From NCBI GenBank assembly GCA_033977085.1, contig CP138906.1, positions 2,294,001 to 2,358,000 of the forward strand: DNA of 64,000 bases, in the 5' to 3' direction. Numbering within the stretch: the first letter of the stretch is position 1; the number at the start of each line of letters is the position of its first letter. This stretch comes from Apirhabdus apintestini. GTDB lineage: Bacteria > Pseudomonadota > Gammaproteobacteria > Enterobacterales > Enterobacteriaceae. The position numbers and the translations under genes were made by a program. The notes under the pieces are model-generated. The model did no database searches. It saw nothing but the letters and a program-made list of their open reading frames with translations, and had not been told where the DNA came from. Of the stretch, positions 43,730-52,881 are shown piece after piece.

Positions 43730-44158
43730 CTATATAGGCTGCGTCATTAACCCAACGGACTTCACCCCTGCCTGATGAAGCAGGTTAAGCGCTTTAATGA
43801 CTTCATCATAAGGAACGTCTTTCGCTCCTCCGATCAGAAACAGCGTTTTCGGGTTCTCCTGGTGCCGCCGCTGCGCTTCTGCCGCGACCTGCTCCGCAGG
43901 CAACTGTTCCATACGCTCTTTGCCGATAACGATGCTGTATTGCCCAACGCCGGCCACTTCAACTATTACCGGTGGATTATCATCGGTACTGACCGTTTTG
44001 GAATCCGTTGCATCAGGCAAGTCCACTTCAACGCTTTGCGTAATAACAGGCGCCGTTGCCATAAATATCAGTAACAGCACCAGCAAAACATCCAGTAGCG
44101 GAACAATATTAATTTCAGATTTTAGCTCACGCCGCCTGCGACCCCGGGATCTGGCCAT
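43730..44158 (-). CDS. tolR: Tol-Pal system protein TolR
   Basis: Inner-membrane protein that forms the proton channel with TolQ. 142 residues as in E. coli. Basic N-terminus MARSRGRRRRELKSEINIVP, then one membrane helix with the essential Asp23 (PLLDVLLVLLLIFMATAPV), and a periplasmic domain ending KALNLLHQAGVKSVGLMTQP. ATG 44158 is chosen; a GTG two codons earlier overlaps the tolQ stop. Intact. Confidence 0.98.
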   Translation of the reverse strand: MARSRGRRRRELKSEINIVPLLDVLLVLLLIFMATAPVITQSVEVDLPDATDSKTVSTDDNPPVIVEVAGVGQYSIVIGKERMEQLPAEQVAAEAQRRHQENPKTLFLIGGAKDVPYDEVIKALNLLHQAGVKSVGLMTQPI

Positions 44159-44160
44159 AT

Positions 44161-44853
44161 TCACCCCTTGTTGGTTTCGCTGGTACTAAACGCCTGACGA
44201 TGCAAAATCGCCGTAAACTCTTCCATAAAATTATCGTAGTCTTGCTCAAGCTTATTGACCCGCTGATTCAGTCGGTTATAAGCCATTACAGCAGGGATTG
44301 CAGCGAACAAACCGATCGCTGTTGCAATCAGCGCTTCGGCTATCCCTGGTGCCACCATCTGCAAAGTAGCCTGTTTAGCCGCGCCGAGCGCAATAAAAGC
44401 GTGCATGATGCCCCAAACGGTGCCAAATAAGCCGATATAAGGGCTTATTGATCCCACTGTGCCTAAGAAAGGAATATGCGTTTCCGGGCTTTCCAGTTCG
44501 CGATTCATTGAAATGCGCATAGCCCGGGAGGCACCTTCAACAATGGCTTCCGGCGCATGGCTATTCGCCCTGTGCAGGCGGGCAAACTCCTTAAAGCCCG
44601 CATAAAAAATCTGCTCCGAGCCGGTAAGGCTATCGCGCCGCCCTTGGCTTTCCTGATAAAGGCGAGAGAGATCTATGCCTGACCAGAATTTATCTTCAAA
44701 TGCCCCGGCCTCACGCGAGGCGGCATTCAAAATACGCGTTCGTTGGATAATGATGGCCCAGGACGCGATGGAGAAACCAATTAACACCAGCATGATCAAT
44801 TTGACCAGCAGACTTGCTTTCAAAAACAAGTCAAGGATATTCATGTCAGTCAC
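44161..44853 (-). CDS. tolQ: Tol-Pal system protein TolQ
   Basis: Three-helix inner-membrane subunit homologous to ExbB and MotA. 230 residues, intact, nearly identical to E. coli. Helix 1 LVKLIMLVLIGFSIASWAII, GTVGSISPYIGLFGTVWGIM and the channel-lining EALIATAIGLFAAIPAVMAY are present. It ends ETNKG and overlaps ybgC by four bases at its start (ATGA), the usual coupling. Confidence 0.98.
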   Translation of the reverse strand: MTDMNILDLFLKASLLVKLIMLVLIGFSIASWAIIIQRTRILNAASREAGAFEDKFWSGIDLSRLYQESQGRRDSLTGSEQIFYAGFKEFARLHRANSHAPEAIVEGASRAMRISMNRELESPETHIPFLGTVGSISPYIGLFGTVWGIMHAFIALGAAKQATLQMVAPGIAEALIATAIGLFAAIPAVMAYNRLNQRVNKLEQDYDNFMEEFTAILHRQAFSTSETNKG

Positions 44854-45254
44854 TGCTTGAACTCCGCAACAATGGACTTAGGAAGCGCCCGGGGCTTCAT
44901 CGTGGTCGGATCAACACAAACAATCAACACTTCAGCTTCATTAAGTGTTCTACCGTCTGCGTTAACGATTTTTTGCGAGAAAAGCATAGAAGTGCCACGC
45001 ACCGCGGTTATCTGCGACTGGACTTCCAGCAGATCGTCGAGCCTGGCCGGTGCCAGATACTCTAGCGTCATTTTACGCACCACAAACGCCACACGCTCTT
45101 CTAATAGGGCATGCTGGTTAAAACGGCGATGCCGTAGTAGTTCGGTACGCGCCCGCTCATAAAAGGCGACATAATTGGCGTGGTAAACCACACCGCCAGC
45201 ATCGGTATCTTCGTAGTAGACCCTAACCGGCCATCGAAATAGCGTTGTGCTCAC
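44850..45254 (-). CDS. ybgC: Acyl-CoA thioesterase YbgC
   Basis: Hotdog-fold thioesterase of the tol-pal operon, acting on acyl-CoA with a role linked to phospholipid metabolism. 134 residues from GTG 45254 (VSTTLFRWPVRVYYEDTDAG), equal to E. coli. The catalytic Asp is in the motif YYEDTDAGGVVYHANYVAFY. An ATG 21 bases upstream would add seven residues with no support from homologues. Intact. Confidence 0.96.
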   Translation of the reverse strand: MSTTLFRWPVRVYYEDTDAGGVVYHANYVAFYERARTELLRHRRFNQHALLEERVAFVVRKMTLEYLAPARLDDLLEVQSQITAVRGTSMLFSQKIVNADGRTLNEAEVLIVCVDPTTMKPRALPKSIVAEFKQ

Positions 45255-45385
45255 TCTATATCCCGGTAATGTCAATAAACGTAGCTACTATACGCAAGCG
45301 ATACAGGGTTGGGAATGGGACGAAGCCTGGGAATCGTAAAATATTTAAGGGCCGTAAAGGCCCTTGAAAAGAGTGGAATTATTGG

Positions 45386-45679
45386 CTAAAGCACGAGGAT
45401 GACGAAAGCGGTCAGCAATACGATATCCGCCAGCATCGGGCAAAATATGCCTTGCCATAAAACGCGCCGGGGGCGAAACCCGCCCCCATGTATGACGCCA
45501 GCGCACACCGCCCATATCATCAGAAATCCCTGCCAAACGCTAAACACGCCCGTTGCCGCAGCAAAGCGCGTGGGATCCCAAAAAATGGCACCCGCGAATG
45601 CCAGCGCCAGAATAAGGGAAAGAGCCCGTAGGGGGCTCTTATCCATAAACGCGTACAGCGATGCGATAATATGCGCCAT
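45386..45679 (-). CDS. ybgE: YbgE, cyd operon membrane protein
   Basis: 97 residues, as in E. coli. Three hydrophobic segments (ALSLILALAFAGAIFWDP, GFLMIWAVCAGVIHGGGF, ADIVLLTAFVILVL). The function is not established; it is co-transcribed with cytochrome bd genes. Its start overlaps the cydX stop (TGATG). Intact. Confidence 0.94.
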   Translation of the reverse strand: MAHIIASLYAFMDKSPLRALSLILALAFAGAIFWDPTRFAAATGVFSVWQGFLMIWAVCAGVIHGGGFRPRRVLWQGIFCPMLADIVLLTAFVILVL

Positions 45680-45792
45680 CAGGCACTATCTTTCGCTTTA
45701 TGGGTAGCTTCGGCCTGCTCAAGCGCCAGCGCGGTAACTATCCCAAAAGAGCAGGCCAGCAGCGTGCCCAAAATCCATGCAAAGTACCACAT
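45679..45792 (-). CDS. cydX: CydX, small subunit of cytochrome bd-I
   Basis: 37-residue single-helix protein required for stable haem binding in cytochrome bd-I. MWYFAWILGTLLACSFGIVT followed by ALALEQAEATHKAKDSA; the N-terminal half is nearly identical to E. coli CydX, and the length is the same. GGAG precedes ATG 45792. It sits 15 bases after cydB and overlaps ybgE by one base. Too short for most gene finders. Confidence 0.96.
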   Translation of the reverse strand: MWYFAWILGTLLACSFGIVTALALEQAEATHKAKDSA

Positions 45793-45806
45793 AGTGAACT
45801 CCTTAC

Positions 45807-46946
45807 TTAGTACAGAGAGTGGGTGTTGCTTTCAATATGCTCTTTCGTGATGCGACCAAACATTTTCCAGTAACACCAAATGGTGTAAGCCAGTACGATG
45901 GGCACAAACACGATGGCGACATAGGTCATTAGATTCAGCGTCATATGGCTGGAAGTCGCATCCCACATCGTCAGGCTGGCGTTCAGCATGGTGCTGGACG
46001 GCATGACAAACGGAAACATTGCGATGCCTGCAGTTAAAATAACGCAGGCCAGCGTTAATGATGAGAACAGGAATGCCCAGGCGCCTTTTTCTATCCGGGA
46101 GAACAATATAGTCAACAGCGGTAATGCAACGCCCAGAGCAGGAACGGCCCATAGCGCTGGCATGGTTTGGAAATTGACCAGCCATGCACCGGCCTGACGA
46201 GCGACCTCTTTATTTAACGGGTTTGACGCCGCACGCGGGTCGATAGCCGAGGTTACAACATAACCTTCGATGCCATACATCACCCAAACGCCCGCCAGTA
46301 CAAAACAAACCATCATGATAAGCGCGGCAATTTGCGCCGTTTTACGCGCACGCAGATGCAGTTCTCCCACGGTGCGCATTTGCAGGTAAGTTGCCCCTTG
46401 CGCCAGGATCATCGTCACACTCACTACGCCGGCCAGCAGCCCAAACGGATTCAGTAGCTGGAAGAAATTACCGGTGTAATAAAGACGCGAGTACTCATCC
46501 ATGTGAAACGGTACGCCCTGCAATAAATTGCCGAACGCGACGCCAATCACCAGCGGCGGGACAAAGCTTCCGATAAAAATGCCCCAGTCCCACAGGGTGC
46601 GCCAGCGCATATCTTCAATTTTCGAACGGTAATCAAATCCTACCGGACGAAAGAAGAGCGATGCCAGTACTAAAATCATCGCGATATAAAAGCCTGAAAA
46701 CGCAGCGGCGTAAACAATAGGCCATGCGGCAAATAATGCGCCACCGGCGGTAATTAGCCAGACCTGATTACCATCCCAGTGGGGCGCAATGCTATTTATC
46801 ATGATACGGCGTTCAGTATCTGTACGCCCCAGGATGCGGGTTAACATCCCTACGCCCATATCAAACCCATCGGTCACGGCAAAACCAATCAATAAAATAC
46901 CGATCAGCAGCCACCAGATTAAACGCAATACTTCATAATCGATCAT
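45807..46946 (-). CDS. cydB: Cytochrome bd-I ubiquinol oxidase subunit II
   Basis: Membrane subunit of the high-affinity terminal oxidase. 379 residues as in E. coli, intact. It starts MIDYEVLRLIWWLLIGILLI and has GFDMGVGMLTRILGRTDTER with the conserved Asp of the oxygen/haem region, then many hydrophobic helices to KEHIESNTHSLY. It lies 15 bases downstream of cydA. Confidence 0.97.
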   Translation of the reverse strand: MIDYEVLRLIWWLLIGILLIGFAVTDGFDMGVGMLTRILGRTDTERRIMINSIAPHWDGNQVWLITAGGALFAAWPIVYAAAFSGFYIAMILVLASLFFRPVGFDYRSKIEDMRWRTLWDWGIFIGSFVPPLVIGVAFGNLLQGVPFHMDEYSRLYYTGNFFQLLNPFGLLAGVVSVTMILAQGATYLQMRTVGELHLRARKTAQIAALIMMVCFVLAGVWVMYGIEGYVVTSAIDPRAASNPLNKEVARQAGAWLVNFQTMPALWAVPALGVALPLLTILFSRIEKGAWAFLFSSLTLACVILTAGIAMFPFVMPSSTMLNASLTMWDATSSHMTLNLMTYVAIVFVPIVLAYTIWCYWKMFGRITKEHIESNTHSLY

Positions 46947-46961
46947 GTCTCGACTCCTGTC

Positions 46962-48530
46962 TTAGCGTAGCGGCTGAGAAGCCGTGCCGGACTGCTCAAA
47001 ATGATAGCGACCGGTTTTTAAACTGCTCGGCCCCAGGCGGGCATACTTAAACATCAGATACAGTTCAGCCACCAGGAATAGCGTATACAGACCGCAAATC
47101 AACAGCATAGAGAAAATCAGATCGCCTGCCGTAAGCGTAGAATTTGCCACCGCGGTCGGTAGTACTTCACCGATGGCCCAAGGCTGACGACCGTACTCTG
47201 CAACAAACCAGCCAGACTCAATGGCAATCCAGGGCAGCGGGATACCGAACAGCGCGGCGCGCAGTAACCATTTTTTCTCGCCGACGCGATTACGTAGTAC
47301 CGTCCAGAAGGACGCAGCGATGATAAGTAGCAGCAGGAAGCCACATGCCACCATGATACGGAAAGCGAAGTAAAGCGGCAGTACACGCGGCACGGAGTCT
47401 TTAGTGGCCTGTTGGATTTGCGCTTCCGTCGCGTCCGTCACGTTAGACGTGTAGCGCTTCAACAGTAGCCCATATCCCAGGTCTTTTTAACCTGATTGAA
47501 GTCTTCGCGCAGCGCCGGATCTTTAGCACCACCGCGCAGGCTGTTCTAGCAGGTGATAAGCTTTCATGCCGTTGCGAATACGAGCTTCGTGCTGCACCAT
47601 CAGATCTTTCAGACCGGTAACCTGCTTGTCCACCGAGCGCGTAGCGATAAGCCCTAATGCATAAGGAATCTGAATCTGGAAATGGTTTTGTTGTTTATCC
47701 TGATCCGGGATACCAAATAGCGTAAACGACGCGGGCGCAGGCTGCGTTTCCCATTCCGCTTCAATCGCTGCGAGCTTGGTCTTTTGCACGTCGCCCATCT
47801 CATAACCGGATTCATCGCCCAGTACAATCACCGAGAGCACGGCAGCCATGCCGAAGCTTGCCGCGATGGCAAAGGAGCTTTTAGCAAACGCAAAATCACG
47901 GCCTTTCAACATATACCAGGCGCTAATGCCTAAAATAAACATAGTGCCGGTGACGTAGCCGGACGCGACAGTATGCACAAACTTAACCTGTGCGACGGGG
48001 TTCAGAACCAGCTCCGAAAAACTGACCATTTCCATACGCATGGTTTCAAAATTAAAGTCAGAGGCAACGGGGTTTTGCATCCAGCCGTTTGCGACCAAAA
48101 TCCAGAGCGCGGAGAGGTTTGACCCTAGCGCCACAAGCCAGGTGACGGCCATATGCTGAACTTTACCCAGGCGATCCCAGCCAAAGAAAAACAGCCCGAC
48201 AAAAGTCGACTCAAGGAAGAAAGCCATCAAGCCTTCAATGGCCAGCGGCGCCCCAAAAATATCGCCGACATAGTGTGAATAGTATGACCAGTTTGTTCCG
48301 AACTGGAACTCCATCGTCAAGCCGGTAGCGACCCCGAGGGCAAAGTTAATTCCGAACAACTTGCCCCAGAATTTGGTCATATCTTTATAGATTTGTTTAC
48401 CCGTGAGCACATAGACTGTTTCCATAATTGCCAGCAAAAACGCCATTCCTAGCGTTAGCGGCACAAACAGGAAGTGGTACATTGCGGTCAAGGCAAACTG
48501 TAAGCGCGACAGTTCGACAATATCAAACAT
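46962..48530 (-). pseudogene. cydA: Cytochrome bd-I ubiquinol oxidase subunit I, two close frameshifts
   Basis: Haem-bearing subunit that oxidises ubiquinol and reduces oxygen. It starts MFDIVELSRLQFALTAMYHF with the haem b595 ligand His19; ATG 48530 follows AGGAG at 5 bases, so the longer open frame to 48704 is not used. The Q-loop region is present (GLIATRSVDKQVTGLKDLMV). An extra C near 47541 and a missing A near 47486 shift the frame across the 18 residues LRGGAKDPALREDFNQVK. After them KDLGYGLLLKRYTSNVTDAT and the haem d-region ESGWFVAEYGRQPWAIGEVL continue normally. The two lesions compensate in sum, but stops between them prevent read-through. Confidence 0.94.
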
Positions 48531-49323
48531 CTTGACTCCTTGCTCTTCGCATGAAGACGGCTGTGGCACCGTTTCTCTCCACAGCGTAAACCCCAACAGA
48601 AAGATATTTGCCTCTCTCCTGGTCAGATTTAACTCATGAAAAAGAGAAATCTCACAAGGAAAGTTTACAAATACGTTAAAAAATACCAACGAATGTTCCC
48701 GCAATTATATTACGCTGCACAAACCCGGTAATAAACAGGTTTTTGTTGCGCTTTTTTTGCGTTTCTTACGGAGAACAATATATAGCGAATTTAAGCAAAA
48801 AGAGCCAGTTTGATCTAAAGCAATTATTATCAAAACCTCGCTAACTCCCGGGAATCTCCTTGTATTTTCAGGCTAACTGATAAATACATGTTAATTTTAT
48901 TGAGTAATTTAAGGAGGGGAAAATGATTAATGTTAAATAAATGTTTTTATATAATGCGTTATTTTATCATTCCCGCAACGCTACGCTTTTCCTTATTGAG
49001 GAATAAATCGCATTAAAGGATACGTTAATGACAATAAGATCCCAGAAATATACCGACATATGTCAGTAAATAATGGCTGATATTAGTTTTATAAGTATCT
49101 GGTTTACATAAATAATAAGAAACATACACTTTAAAATAAGATTTTTGCTCCAGGCAACGTCTTAAGCTAGGCTTTATGAGCTAATATTTCTACGACTAAA
49201 GTTACGTTAAAACTTTTACTGAGAAAGCCATTCCCGTAATAAATCCTTACCCATTTCCGCCCTCTTAACCATATGGGCGTCGATTTGTTACCTCCCACAC
49301 CGTTAGCGATTATCCCGCATCGT
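48531..49323. other. AT-rich interval upstream of cydA
   Basis: About 800 bases without a supported gene. The cydA promoter region must lie near 48531-48900, where T/A-rich sequence could hold ArcA and FNR sites, but I cannot assign them by eye. E. coli has mngR/mngA/mngB between sucD and cydA; none is seen here. Confidence 0.5.
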
Positions 49324-49347
49324 AAAACCCCGCATAGCAGGCAGCGG
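49324..49347 (-). terminator. Second terminator downstream of sucD
   Basis: On the minus strand, CCCCGC...GCGGGG stem followed by TTTTACG, about 180 bases past the sucD stop and after the first terminator. Confidence 0.65.
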
Positions 49348-49459
49348 GGCTAAGATATGTTTAAAAAATCTTTTCCTGTACGATAAAAATTATCGTATCG
49401 GGAAATAAGCTGAGAACCATTATCAATGGCACTCTTAGCAAAGCACAGCTTCAGCCAGC

Positions 49460-49481
49460 AAAAAAGCCACCTTACGGTGGC
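49460..49481 (-). terminator. Terminator of sdh-suc transcript
   Basis: On the minus strand, GCCACC-GTAA-GGTGGC followed by TTTTTT, 45 bases after the sucD stop. Confidence 0.88.
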
Positions 49482-49524
49482 CTGAATGTGAGCGCGTTTC
49501 TGATTTACAACAAGCGGTTTTAGT

Positions 49525-50393
49525 TTATCCAATCACACTTTTTAACGCCTCACCAATATCCGCAAGGCTGCGCACGGTTCTGACGCCAGCGGTTTCCAGC
49601 GCCGCAAATTTTTCATCCGCCGTGCCTTTCCCACCCGCAATAATCGCGCCTGCGTGCCCCATTCGCTTGCCTTTTGGCGCAGTCACGCCGGCAATGTAGC
49701 CAACCACGGGTTTAGTGACATGTTCTTTGATATACGCTGCGGCCTCTTCTTCGGCGCTCCCGCCGATTTCACCGATCATCACGATAGCCTCTGTTTGAGG
49801 GTCGTCCTGAAAAAGCTTCAGAATATCGATAAAATTAGAGCCAGGGATAGGATCGCCGCCAATGCCAACGCAGGTAGACTGACCAAAGCCGTAGTCCGTG
49901 GTCTGCTTCACTGCTTCATAGGTTAACGTCCCGGAACGCGATACGATACCAATCTTCCCGGGTTTATGAATATGTCCCGGCATAATACCGATTTTGCACT
50001 CCCCGGGCGTGATTACGCCGGGGCAGTTTGGCCCAATCATGCGAACGCCCGCTTCATCCAGTTTCACTTTCACCGTGAGCATATCCAGCGTGGGGATCCC
50101 TTCGGTGATGGTAATAATGAGTTTAATTCCCGCATCGATAGCTTCAAGGATGGAGTCTTTACAGAAGGGGGCCGGGACGTAAATAACAGAAGCGCTTGCA
50201 CCCGTAGCATCAACCGCCTCGCGCACGGTATTGAACACCGGCAAACCTAAATGCGTGGTACCGCCTTTACCCGGCGTAACGCCACCGACCATTTGCGTAC
50301 CGTATTCAAGAGCCTGTTCAGAGTGGAATGTGCCCTGGCTGCCGGTAAACCCTGGCAAATGACTTTGGTATTTTTATCGATCAAAATGGACAT
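49525..50393 (-). pseudogene. sucD: Succinyl-CoA synthetase alpha subunit, one frameshift at the N-terminus
   Basis: Binds CoA and carries the phospho-histidine in the TCA step making succinate and ATP. ATG 50393 starts MSILIDKNTKVICQG, then one T is missing in the run at about 50355 before FTGSQGTFHSEQALEYGTQM. The rest is open for 277 residues, with IGPNCPGVITPGECKIGIMP, SRSGTLTYEAVKQTT and the active-site GHAGAIIAGGKGTADEK. An internal ATG at 50358 would lack the first Rossmann strand. The start overlaps the sucC stop by one base (TAATG). Confidence 0.95.
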
Positions 50394-51559
50394 TATTTCC
50401 CTCCTACGGCGGCGACGACCTGCTGCGCTGCATCGGTCAAACTTTGTGCTGCAATAATATTAAGGCCGCTATCCGCGAGTTTACGCGCGCCCAGCTCTGC
50501 GTTATTCCCTTCCAGGCGTACCACTACTGGCACATTAACGCCTACTTCCGCAACGGCGCCGATAATCCCATCGGCAATCAGATCGCAGCGCACGATGCCA
50601 CCAAAAATATTCACCAGCACGGCCTTTACGTTGTCATCCGAGAGGATGATTTTGAACGCTTCGGTGACGCGCTCTTTGGTGGCGCCACCGCCCACGTCCA
50701 GGAAGTTTGCCGGTTGTCCGCCGTGCAGCTTAACGATGTCCATCGTGCCCATCGCCAGGCCCGCGCCGTTCACCATGCAGCCAATATTTCCATCCAGTGC
50801 CACATAGTTGAGTTCCCACTGTGCGGCATGAGCTTCACGTGAGTCTTCCTGAGAAGGATCGCGCATTTCGCGCAGCTCAGGCTGGCGGAATAGCGCATTA
50901 CCATCGGCGCTCAACTTCCCGTCAAGGCACACTAAATCGCCCTGTGTGGTGATGACCAGCGGGTTAATTTCCACCAGCGCTAAATCACGCTCCAGAAACA
51001 GCGTCGCCAGTCCCATAAAGATTTTCGTAAACTGCTGAACCTGCTTAGCTTCCAGCCCCAGCTTAAATGCCAGCTCGCGTCCCTGGTAAGGCATTGGCCC
51101 GGTTAAAGGGTCGAGCGCGACTTTATGAATAAGATGAGGGGTTTCCTCAGCGACTTTCTCAATTTCCACCCCGCCTTCAGTCGACGCCATAAATACCACG
51201 CGGCGGGAACTGCGATCGACAACCGCTCCCAGGTACAGCTCTTTTGCGATATCTGTCGCTGCTTCAACCAGCACCTGGTTAATCGGCTGACCGGCCGCGT
51301 CAGTCTGATACGTAACTAGACGTTTTCCGAGCCACTGCTCAGCGAATGCGCGAATATCTTCTTTACTGTTCACCACTTTAACGCCGCCGGCTTTACCGCG
51401 GCCACCTGCGTGAACCTGGCATTTGACGACCCACGGACCCGCACCTATTTTAGAGGCGGCCTCTTCCGCTTCGCGCGGGCTGGTACAGGCATAGCCTACC
51501 GGAGCCGGCAAGCCATACCGGGCAAACAGTTGCTTCGCCTGATATTCGTGTAAGTTCAT
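50393..51559 (-). CDS. sucC: Succinyl-CoA synthetase beta subunit
   Basis: ATP-grasp subunit. 388 residues as in E. coli, intact. It starts MNLHEYQAKQLFARYGLPAP, has the nucleotide-binding KCQVHAGGRGKAGGVKVV and the metal site VEINPLVIT, and ends with FGGIVRCDLIADGIIGAV and DAAQQVVAAVGGK. A ribosome site lies upstream of ATG 51559; the 95-base spacer to sucB matches the operon in E. coli. Confidence 0.98.
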   Translation of the reverse strand: MNLHEYQAKQLFARYGLPAPVGYACTSPREAEEAASKIGAGPWVVKCQVHAGGRGKAGGVKVVNSKEDIRAFAEQWLGKRLVTYQTDAAGQPINQVLVEAATDIAKELYLGAVVDRSSRRVVFMASTEGGVEIEKVAEETPHLIHKVALDPLTGPMPYQGRELAFKLGLEAKQVQQFTKIFMGLATLFLERDLALVEINPLVITTQGDLVCLDGKLSADGNALFRQPELREMRDPSQEDSREAHAAQWELNYVALDGNIGCMVNGAGLAMGTMDIVKLHGGQPANFLDVGGGATKERVTEAFKIILSDDNVKAVLVNIFGGIVRCDLIADGIIGAVAEVGVNVPVVVRLEGNNAELGARKLADSGLNIIAAQSLTDAAQQVVAAVGGK

Positions 51560-51654
51560 GTGTTCTGTCCATCCAAATAAAAGAGCGCAGACGCTCAGGG
51601 TACAGAGGTGTCGCCTCTCTGCGGAGGCGACGTTATAAGGCGGGCATAAAACCC

Positions 51655-52865
51655 TTATACGTCCAGCAGCAGACGCGCTGGATCTTCCAGCATCTCTTTA
51701 ATCGCCACCAGATAACCTACGGACTCGCGCCCGTCGATTAGGCGGTGATCGTATGAGAGCGCCAAATACATCATCGGCAAAATTTCCACTTTGCCATCAA
51801 CCGCCATCGGGCGATCTTTGATTGCGTGCATGCCAAGGATGGCGCTTTGTGGCGGATTGATAATCGGCGTCGACATCAGTGAACCAAAAACGCCGCCGTT
51901 GGTAATCGTAAAGTTACCGCCGGTTAGCTCCTCAACGGTCAATTTACCGTCACGACCTTTCACCGCCAGCTCTTTAATTCGTTTTTCAATGTCGGCCATG
52001 CCCAGCAAATCAGCGTCTTTCAATACCGGCGTCACCAGGCCGCGCGGCGTGGAAACCGCAATGCTGACGTCAAAGTAGTTGTGGTACACCACGTCTTCAC
52101 CGTCAATGGAGGCGTTGACTTCCGGAAAGCGTTTCAGCGCTTCAACAACCGCCTTAATATAAAAGGACATAAAGCCGAGGCGCACGCCGTGACGCTTTTC
52201 AAACGCCTCACCGTATTGCTTACGCAAATCCATAATTGGCTTCATGTTGACTTCATTAAATGTGGTCAGCATAGCGGTAGAATTTTTCGCTTCCAGCAAG
52301 CGCTCCGCCACGCGCTTACGCAAGCGCGTCATTGGCACACGCTTCTCAGAACGATTGCCCGCCTGCACGGAAGCCACCGCTGCAGGCTGGGTCGCCGGGG
52401 CTTTATCTTGCGCTGCGAGGTGCTTTTCCACGTCTTCACGCGTTAAACGCCCGCCTACGCCCGTGCCTTTCATTGCCCTCGCATCCAGACCGTGTTCCGC
52501 CAGCAGGCGGCGAATAGCCGGGCTTAATGCATCGTTGCTCTGCTCTTCAAGGCTGGCGGAGTGGCGCTGAGCAGGCGTGGAATCTTTCTCCTGCGCTTTG
52601 GCGTCGCTCGCCTTACCGCCGCTATTCCCTTCTTTCAGACGCCCCAAAATCTGGCGAGAGGTTACGGTCGCGCCTTCATCTTCCAGTACTGCATCCAGCA
52701 CGCCATCGGCCGCCGCCGGCACTTCCAGTACGACTTTATCCGTTTCGATTTCAACCAGAACGTCATCGCGCGACACCGTATCACCTGGTTTTTGTGCCAG
52801 GTTGCCACCGTCGCATCAGCAACAGATTCAGGAAGATCGGGAACCAGAATATCTACGCTACTCAT
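51655..52865 (-). pseudogene. sucB: 2-oxoglutarate dehydrogenase E2 (dihydrolipoyl succinyltransferase), one frameshift
   Basis: Core acyltransferase of the 2-oxoglutarate dehydrogenase complex. The lipoyl domain begins MSSVDILVPDLPESVADATV at ATG 52865. One A is missing in AAAAACC near 52786 (HKKPGDTVSRDDV restored), just before the lipoyl-lysine motif EIETDKVVLE. The rest is open: the E1/E3-binding region SPAIRRLLAEHGLDARAMKG and the catalytic domain with NYFDVSIAVSTPRGLVTPVL and LALSYDHRLIDGRESVGYLV (active His). Shortest usable start would be the GTG/ATG after the shift, losing 25 residues. Confidence 0.95.
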
Positions 52866-52881
52866 TTTTTATCCTTAGCTA

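Noticed and set aside
48531..48704. 58-codon N-terminal extension of cydA
   Set aside because: The family starts at MFDIVELSRLQ, and a strong AGGAG site sits just before that ATG.
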